This document shows positions 33,141 through 37,880 of a stretch of DNA of 37,880 nt, piece by piece; position 1 is the first letter of the stretch; each line of letters begins with the position of its first letter. The notes beneath the pieces are model-generated. The model did no database searches, was not told the DNA's origin, and saw nothing but the letters and a program-made list of their open reading frames with translations. The stretch spans positions 1 to 37,880 of the forward strand of contig NZ_AVCC01000029.1 of NCBI RefSeq assembly GCF_000622895.1, read 5' to 3'. This DNA comes from Herminiimonas sp. CN (GTDB lineage: Bacteria > Pseudomonadota > Gammaproteobacteria > Burkholderiales > Burkholderiaceae_D). A program made the position numbers and the translations under genes.

Positions 33141-33197
33141 GGCCGGCAGGCCGTCAGGCGCATGAGTTGGCGCACGACCTGGCGCCCGGGTCGCCGC

Positions 33198-34355
33198 TTA
33201 TTTCAACAGCACGAACTTGCCGTTTTTGGCGATATTGACGATGGCTTCCTGCTGGGCGTCGTAGCCGACTTCCTTGCCGCCGGCTGCCGGCGCCTTGCGG
33301 AAGGCAAATTTGCCGGTAGCGCCATCGATCTTGACGGCGGGCAGGGCATCACGCAGCGCAATCCGATCCTTGTCCAGCGCATTCGACAGCTTCACGTTTT
33401 TCAACGCGGCAGCGACGATGTGCAGCGCGTCGAACGCTTGTGCCGCAAACTGATCCGGGTCGGAGCCGAACTTGGCCTTGTAGGCAGCCATGAAAGCTTT
33501 GTTGGCCGGGGCCGTGTTTTCCGATGACCACGGGCTGCCCATCACGGTATCGTCGCCGGCCTTTTTGGAGATTTCAAACAGTTTTGGCGAATTCAGGCCG
33601 TTGCCGCCGATGAACGGCTGCTTCATGCCGAGCGTGCGGCTTTGCAGCATGATATTGGCGGCTTCCTCTGCCAGGCAGGAGCAGACGATGGCATCCGGAT
33701 TGCCGCCCTTGATCTTGGTCAGCTGCGCCTTGAAGTCGACGTCGCCCTTGGCATAGGTCTCGGTGCTGGTGACGGCAATTTTCTGTTTTTCCAGCGTTGC
33801 CTTGAAAACGTCATAGCCGCTCTTGGTAAACGCGTCGTCGTTGCCATAAATCACCGCGACTTTCTTGAGGCCGAAATGCTTGACGGCAGCGCGGGTGGTG
33901 ACCGGCAAGACGTCGGCTTCCATTACCGAGTTGCGGAACGTGAACGGGCCCATGGCGGTAATGCCGTCGGCAGTGTTGCTGGTGCCGAAGGCAACCACTT
34001 TGGCGGCATTGGCGATCGGGTCAGCCGCGAACGCGGAGTTGGACAGGGTCGGCCCGAACACCAGCAGCACCTTGTCCTGGAAAATCAGCTTTTTGAAGAC
34101 GTTGATCGCGTCTTCTTTTTTGCCTTGCTCGTCTTCCACCAGCAGCACCAGTTTGTTGCCGTTGACGCCGCCTTTGGCGTTGATTTCATCGGCGGCCAGG
34201 GTGAAGCCGTTCTTGATGGCGATGCCGTATTTCGCGGCAGGGCCGGTCAGCGCGGCAGCGACGCCGAGTTTGACATCAGCGGCGATTGCACTGCCGGCGA
34301 GGCCTGCGCAGAGGAGCGCGAGCGATAGTTTTTTCAACAGATTTTTGCGTTGCAT
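33198..34355 (-). CDS. livK: Branched-chain amino acid ABC transporter substrate-binding protein
   Basis: The 385-residue periplasmic protein has a Sec signal peptide (MQRKNLLKKLSLALLCAGLA, cleavage expected after AIA before ADVKLG) and a type I periplasmic-binding fold. Family segments are VKLGVAAALTGPAAKYG, INAKGGVNGNKLVLLVEDEQG, VLLVFGPTLSNSAFA and KKVAVIYGNDDAFTKSG. It heads the livKHMGF cluster. Length and fold fit LivJ/LivK-like proteins, but ligands of this family also include amides, urea and aromatic acids, so the amino acid specificity is inferred from the cluster. It starts 66 bases behind argH on the same strand. Confidence 0.92.
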   Translation of the reverse strand: MQRKNLLKKLSLALLCAGLAGSAIAADVKLGVAAALTGPAAKYGIAIKNGFTLAADEINAKGGVNGNKLVLLVEDEQGKKEDAINVFKKLIFQDKVLLVFGPTLSNSAFAADPIANAAKVVAFGTSNTADGITAMGPFTFRNSVMEADVLPVTTRAAVKHFGLKKVAVIYGNDDAFTKSGYDVFKATLEKQKIAVTSTETYAKGDVDFKAQLTKIKGGNPDAIVCSCLAEEAANIMLQSRTLGMKQPFIGGNGLNSPKLFEISKKAGDDTVMGSPWSSENTAPANKAFMAAYKAKFGSDPDQFAAQAFDALHIVAAALKNVKLSNALDKDRIALRDALPAVKIDGATGKFAFRKAPAAGGKEVGYDAQQEAIVNIAKNGKFVLLK

Positions 34356-34421
34356 ACTGTCCTCCGTGGTGGTGAATAATTGTTGTTGAGCGGTAATGGA
34401 TACGGTGGATCGGCGCGCTGC

Positions 34422-35816
34422 CTAGCCCAAGCGCTGGCGCGCGGCGGCAATCGCCGCACGCACCTGTTTGGGCGCGGTGCCGCCGATATGGTCGCGTGCG
34501 GCGACCGAGCCTTCCAGCGTCAGCACCGCGAAGATGTCGGCTTCGATCAGGGCCGAGAAGGCGCGCAGTTCCTCCAGCGTCAGGTCGGTCAGGTCGCAGC
34601 CGCGATCGACGCAGGTGCGCACCGCGCGCGCCACTGCTTCGTGTGCATCGCGAAACGGCAAGCCCTTCTTGACCAGGTAATCGGCCAGGTCGGTGGCGGT
34701 GGCAAAGCCTTGCAGCGCGGCGGCGCGCATGGTGTCGGCTTTCACCGTGATGCCGGTGGCCATGTCGGCGAAGATGCGCAGCGTGTCGGTCAGGGTATCG
34801 ACGGTGTCGAACAGCGGCTCCTTGTCTTCCTGATTGTCCTTGTTGTAGGCCAGCGGCTGGCCTTTCATCAGGGTCAACAGGCCGATCAGGTGGCCATTGA
34901 CGCGCCCGGTCTTGCCGCGCGCCAGTTCCGGCACGTCCGGGTTTTTCTTTTGCGGCATGATCGAGGAGCCGGTGCAGAAGCGGTCGGCGATGTCGATGAA
35001 GCCCACGCGCGGGCTCATCCAGATGATCAGTTCTTCCGACATGCGCGAGACATGCGTCATCACCAGCGCTGCGGCGGCGCAGAATTCGATGGCGAAGTCG
35101 CGGTCGGATACCGCGTCGAGCGAATTGCGGCAGACTTCATCGAAGCCGAGCGTCTTGGCCACGCGTTCGCGGTCGATCGGGAAGGTGGTGCCGGCCAGCG
35201 CGGCAGCGCCGAGCGGCAGGCGGTTGACGCGCTTGCGGCAGTCGGCCATGCGCTCGGCGTCGCGGCTGAACATTTCGACATAGGCCAGCATGTGGTGGCC
35301 GAAGGTGATCGGCTGCGCCACCTGCATGTGGGTGAAGCCCGGCATGATGGTGGCGGCATGCTGTTCGGCCAGGTCCAGCAGCGCCAACTGCAGGGCGCGC
35401 AGCAGCGCGCTGACGTCGTCGATCGCGCTGCGTAGGTACAGGCGGATGTCGGTGGCGACCTGGTCGTTGCGCGAGCGCCCGGTGTGCAGCCGCTTGCCGG
35501 CGTCGCCGACCAGTTCGGTCAGGCGTTTTTCGATGTTCAGGTGGACGTCTTCCAGATCGAGCAGCCATTCGAACCGGCCGGCTTCGATTTCGGCGCGGAT
35601 CTGCGTCATGCCGCGCACGATTTCGGCCTGGTCGGCGGCGCTGATGATGCCGGTGGCGGCGAGCATTTCGGCATGCGCGAGCGAGCCCTCGATGTCGAAC
35701 AAGGCCAGGCGCTTGTCGAAAAATACCGAAGCGGTGTAGCGTTTGACCAGATCGGATACCGGCTCGGAGAAACGCGCCGACCACGCTTCGCTTTTTTTGG
35801 AGAGTTGTGCTGTCAT
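34422..35816 (-). CDS. argH: Argininosuccinate lyase
   Basis: The 464-residue enzyme performs the last step of arginine synthesis, splitting argininosuccinate into arginine and fumarate. It is a tetrameric fumarase/aspartase-superfamily lyase with the signature [20 protein letters not shown], whose loop carries the catalytic serine, plus [26 protein letters not shown] and the [19 protein letters not shown] block. Length matches E. coli ArgH (457). It diverges from algZ, and liv genes follow on the same strand, so argH may be cotranscribed with livK. Confidence 0.97.
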   Translation of the reverse strand: MTAQLSKKSEAWSARFSEPVSDLVKRYTASVFFDKRLALFDIEGSLAHAEMLAATGIISAADQAEIVRGMTQIRAEIEAGRFEWLLDLEDVHLNIEKRLTELVGDAGKRLHTGRSRNDQVATDIRLYLRSAIDDVSALLRALQLALLDLAEQHAATIMPGFTHMQVAQPITFGHHMLAYVEMFSRDAERMADCRKRVNRLPLGAAALAGTTFPIDRERVAKTLGFDEVCRNSLDAVSDRDFAIEFCAAAALVMTHVSRMSEELIIWMSPRVGFIDIADRFCTGSSIMPQKKNPDVPELARGKTGRVNGHLIGLLTLMKGQPLAYNKDNQEDKEPLFDTVDTLTDTLRIFADMATGITVKADTMRAAALQGFATATDLADYLVKKGLPFRDAHEAVARAVRTCVDRGCDLTDLTLEELRAFSALIEADIFAVLTLEGSVAARDHIGGTAPKQVRAAIAAARQRLG

Positions 35817-35945
35817 AATTGGATCCGAGTGTGGGGCTGGGTGAATCCCACGATTATAAATAGGACTTGCGCAAAGCAGGCGGAAATAAGTTCGGCCACT
35901 GCGCCGGACCCGGCCTACTCACGTGCATCGATAGAAGTTAGTGTT

Positions 35946-36004
35946 GGGGTATGCTGGAAAAATACGCGATTTCCGCATAATTATATTGCGAATTTAAAAA
36001 ATAC
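35946..36004 (+). repeat. ~60-bp AT-rich intergenic repeat (copy F)
   Basis: It reads GGGGTATGCTGGAAAAATAC, then GATTTCCGCATAATTATATTG, and ends AAAAAATAC. It sits in the 253-bp divergent gap between argH and algZ, where it could overlap a promoter. No gene is seen in the gap. Its first half also resembles the hairpin at 8062-8091. Confidence 0.75.
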
Positions 36005-36069
36005 ATTGTGTAGTATATTTTCAGTGCAGTTTCTGCTTTCTTGCTCTCCAATCAGATTGACGCTTGCCC

Positions 36070-37122
36070 ATGTCGTTATTTACGGTTCCCCGCAGTGCCG
36101 CAATGGAGACGGTCATCCCCGACTGTTGCAATATCGGCGTGGTGCTCCGCTCGATACTGGCGGTCAACTTGGCAGTTTTGATCGCGGTCATGCTGCGCAG
36201 TGACGGCTGGCAGGCGGGCCTGATCGATTTTGTCGAATCGGCGCTCGTGGTTGAGCTGGCCTGCCTGTGGTCGCTTTTGGCGCTGTGCGGCGTACGCCGT
36301 CTGGCGCTGGTGCGCCACACCCGCCTGTGGGCGCAGCGCATCCTGTGCACGCTGGTGCCGGCGCTGGTGACGGCGGCCGTCATCCGCTTCCTGTCTTCGT
36401 TCGACTGGTTCGCCGGCAGTTTTGCCCATTTGTCCGTGCTGAACGGCTTGCTGGCGGCGGCATTGTTCGGCATCGCGCTGCAGCATTACTTCGAGCTGCG
36501 CACCCGCGCCTTTTCGCCGGCGCTGGTGGAGGCACGCTTGCAAGCGTTGCAGGCACGCATCCGGCCGCATTTCCTGTTCAACAGCCTGAATGCGGTGTTG
36601 TCGCTGATCCGCACCGCGCCGCGCCAGGCCGAAGCCGCGCTGGAAGACCTGGCCGACTTGTTTCGCGTACTGATGCGCGATGCGCGCAACATGACCAGCC
36701 TGGAAGAAGAACTCCGGCTGTGCCGCCAGTATCTGTCGATCGAGAAGATTCGCCTGGGCGAACGCCTGCAAGTGCGCTGGGAGCGGGGCAATGTCAGCGA
36801 TGCGACGCTGCGCCGCGCGCAAGTGCCGGCGCTGTTGCTGCAACCCTTGCTGGAAAACGCGGTGCATTACGGCGTCGAGCCGGTGCCGGCGCCGTCCCTG
36901 ATCTCGGTGCGACTGAACCGATCGATCGATCGCATCGACATCGTCATCGCCAATCCCTATCACGGTCAGGACCAGGGTGCGTCCGGCAACAATCTGGCGC
37001 TGCAGAATATCCGCGAGCGGCTGGCGCTATTGTTCGATGTCGAGGCACAACTATCCACCTCGGTGGTGGATGGGAAATTCAATGTGCACCTGCGGTTTCC
37101 CTACTTGAAGAGTCCGACATGA
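36070..37122 (+). CDS. algZ: LytS/AlgZ-type sensor histidine kinase
   Basis: The 350-residue membrane kinase has four hydrophobic segments in its first ~140 residues (SILAVNLAVLIAVML, VVELACLWSLLALCGV, ILCTLVPALVTAAVIRFL, LNGLLAAALFGIALQHYF). A His_kinase domain follows, with phosphorylated His167 in RPHFLFNSLNAVLSLIR, and an ATPase domain with VPALLLQPLLENAVHYGVEP. This matches AlgZ/FimS, an atypical kinase that partners AlgR. I chose the ATG at 36070; a TTG six bases upstream is unlikely. The stop overlaps the algR start (ATGA), and the argH-algZ-algR order is as in Pseudomonas. The signal it senses is unknown. Confidence 0.9.
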   Translation: MSLFTVPRSAAMETVIPDCCNIGVVLRSILAVNLAVLIAVMLRSDGWQAGLIDFVESALVVELACLWSLLALCGVRRLALVRHTRLWAQRILCTLVPALVTAAVIRFLSSFDWFAGSFAHLSVLNGLLAAALFGIALQHYFELRTRAFSPALVEARLQALQARIRPHFLFNSLNAVLSLIRTAPRQAEAALEDLADLFRVLMRDARNMTSLEEELRLCRQYLSIEKIRLGERLQVRWERGNVSDATLRRAQVPALLLQPLLENAVHYGVEPVPAPSLISVRLNRSIDRIDIVIANPYHGQDQGASGNNLALQNIRERLALLFDVEAQLSTSVVDGKFNVHLRFPYLKSPT

Positions 37123-37880
37123 CATTGCGTTTGTTCATTGCCGACGACGAAGCTCCGGCGCGCGTAAGACTGACGACCCTGCTGGGCGACATCGCGGCAG
37201 AATGCCCGCATCTGATCGTCGGCGAAGCCGGGGACGCCGCTCAGGCGCTGACCGGCATTGCCGCAAGCAAGCCCGACATCCTGCTGCTGGATGTGCAGAT
37301 GCCCGGCATCAGCGGGATCGAACTGGCTGCGCAACTGGCGCAATTAAGGCGCCAGGCCGATGCCCGTGTGCCGGCGATCATCTTCATCAGCGCGCACGAT
37401 GCCTACGCGCTGGACGCCTTCGAGGTGCAGGCGCTCGATTACCTGTTGAAGCCGGTGCGCGCCTCGCGTCTGCTTGACGCGCTGCGGCGTTTTAAGCCGG
37501 TCAGCGCGCCCGAGCGGAGTGTGCGCTTGCCGCCGCCGGCGATTGCCAGTCAGGATCCGGGTCGCCGGCATTTTTCGGTGCAGGAGCGCGGCCGGCTGCT
37601 GCTGGTGCCGATCGAGCAGGTGTTGTACCTGAAGGCCGAGTTGAAGTATGTGACCCTGCATACCGAGGCGCGCGAATACCTGATCGAGGCTTCGCTGGTG
37701 TCGTTGGAGCAGGAGCTGGCGTCGAGCTTCGTGCGCGTCCATCGCAATGCACTGGTGGCGCGCAGCGCCATCCGTGGCGTGGAGCGTGCTGCCGGGCCGA
37801 ACGCGATGCCGGGCGAGGAGGCGGCCAGGGGCGGGGATTCCTGGCAAGTGATCCTGCGCGATGTAGCAGAGCGCCTGCCG
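37119..37880 (+). CDS. algR: AlgR-type LytTR response regulator (cut by window end)
   Basis: The frame runs from the ATG at 37119 to the window edge without a stop, giving 254 residues; only a few C-terminal residues should be missing (AlgR is ~248 long, and this copy has an insertion near its end). Receiver signs are FIADDEAPARVRL, phosphoacceptor Asp58 in LLLDVQMPGISGIEL, ISAHD and the lysine in YLLKPV. The LytTR DNA-binding domain starts near residue 148 (HFSVQERGRLLLVPIEQVLYL) and has RVHRNALVARSAI. It overlaps algZ by four bases, so it is translationally coupled. Its regulon here is unknown. Confidence 0.9.
   Translation, partial: MTLRLFIADDEAPARVRLTTLLGDIAAECPHLIVGEAGDAAQALTGIAASKPDILLLDVQMPGISGIELAAQLAQLRRQADARVPAIIFISAHDAYALDAFEVQALDYLLKPVRASRLLDALRRFKPVSAPERSVRLPPPAIASQDPGRRHFSVQERGRLLLVPIEQVLYLKAELKYVTLHTEAREYLIEASLVSLEQELASSFVRVHRNALVARSAIRGVERAAGPNAMPGEEAARGGDSWQVILRDVAERLP

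Noticed and set aside
34380-35435. 351-codon plus-strand frame opposite argH
   Set aside because: Antisense shadow of argH with skewed composition.

Overview
The window looks like a chromosomal segment of a betaproteobacterium of the order Burkholderiales, most likely Oxalobacteraceae-like (inference from gene content, neighbourhoods and a moderately high-GC coding style; no rRNA or marker phylogeny is available here). Almost everything is ordinary housekeeping or regulatory DNA. I found no phage, insertion sequence, CRISPR array, tRNA or rRNA.

Layout. Positions 1-450 hold a possible gene fragment, a diverged repeat and a strong terminator. Positions 449-4425 are an amino-acid/PLP block: an aminotransferase, a RidA-type deaminase, a DUF2917 protein and a divergent MocR-type regulator. 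Positions 4649-10519 carry a glycine-zipper lipoprotein, CheV, the chaperone HtpG behind a textbook sigma-32 promoter, an Aer-like PAS chemoreceptor and a conserved unknown protein. Positions 10642-12856 hold a second glycine-zipper lipoprotein, an FAH-family hydrolase and a convergent maleylacetoacetate isomerase-type GST. Positions 13004-22568 are a complete phosphate block: sixA-ppk diverging from pstS-pstC-pstA-pstB-phoU-phoB-phoR. Two mirror-image Pho boxes, each 10 nt from a TACAxT -10 element, sit in the ppk/pstS intergenic region.

Positions 22706-29548 hold an unknown lipoprotein, a decayed oxidoreductase/TetR pair with its operator still visible, bactofilin, purU, yaeQ, a carboxylesterase, mog, yjgA (darP) and pmbA. 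Positions 29719-34355 are a branched-chain amino-acid ABC transporter (livK-H-M-G-F in transcription order) downstream of argH. The window ends with the divergent algZ-algR two-component pair, algR being cut by the window edge.

The least expected structure is a dispersed, AT-rich intergenic repeat of about 60 bp. Five clear copies, one rearranged copy and one diverged copy share the layout GTATG, 19-20 nt, CCGCA, then an AT-rich tract ending near AATAC. They lie only between genes: three at convergent junctions, one between pstS and pstC, one between argH and algZ, one behind the MocR gene and one near the left edge. I do not recognise this family. It is the best candidate here for something undescribed.
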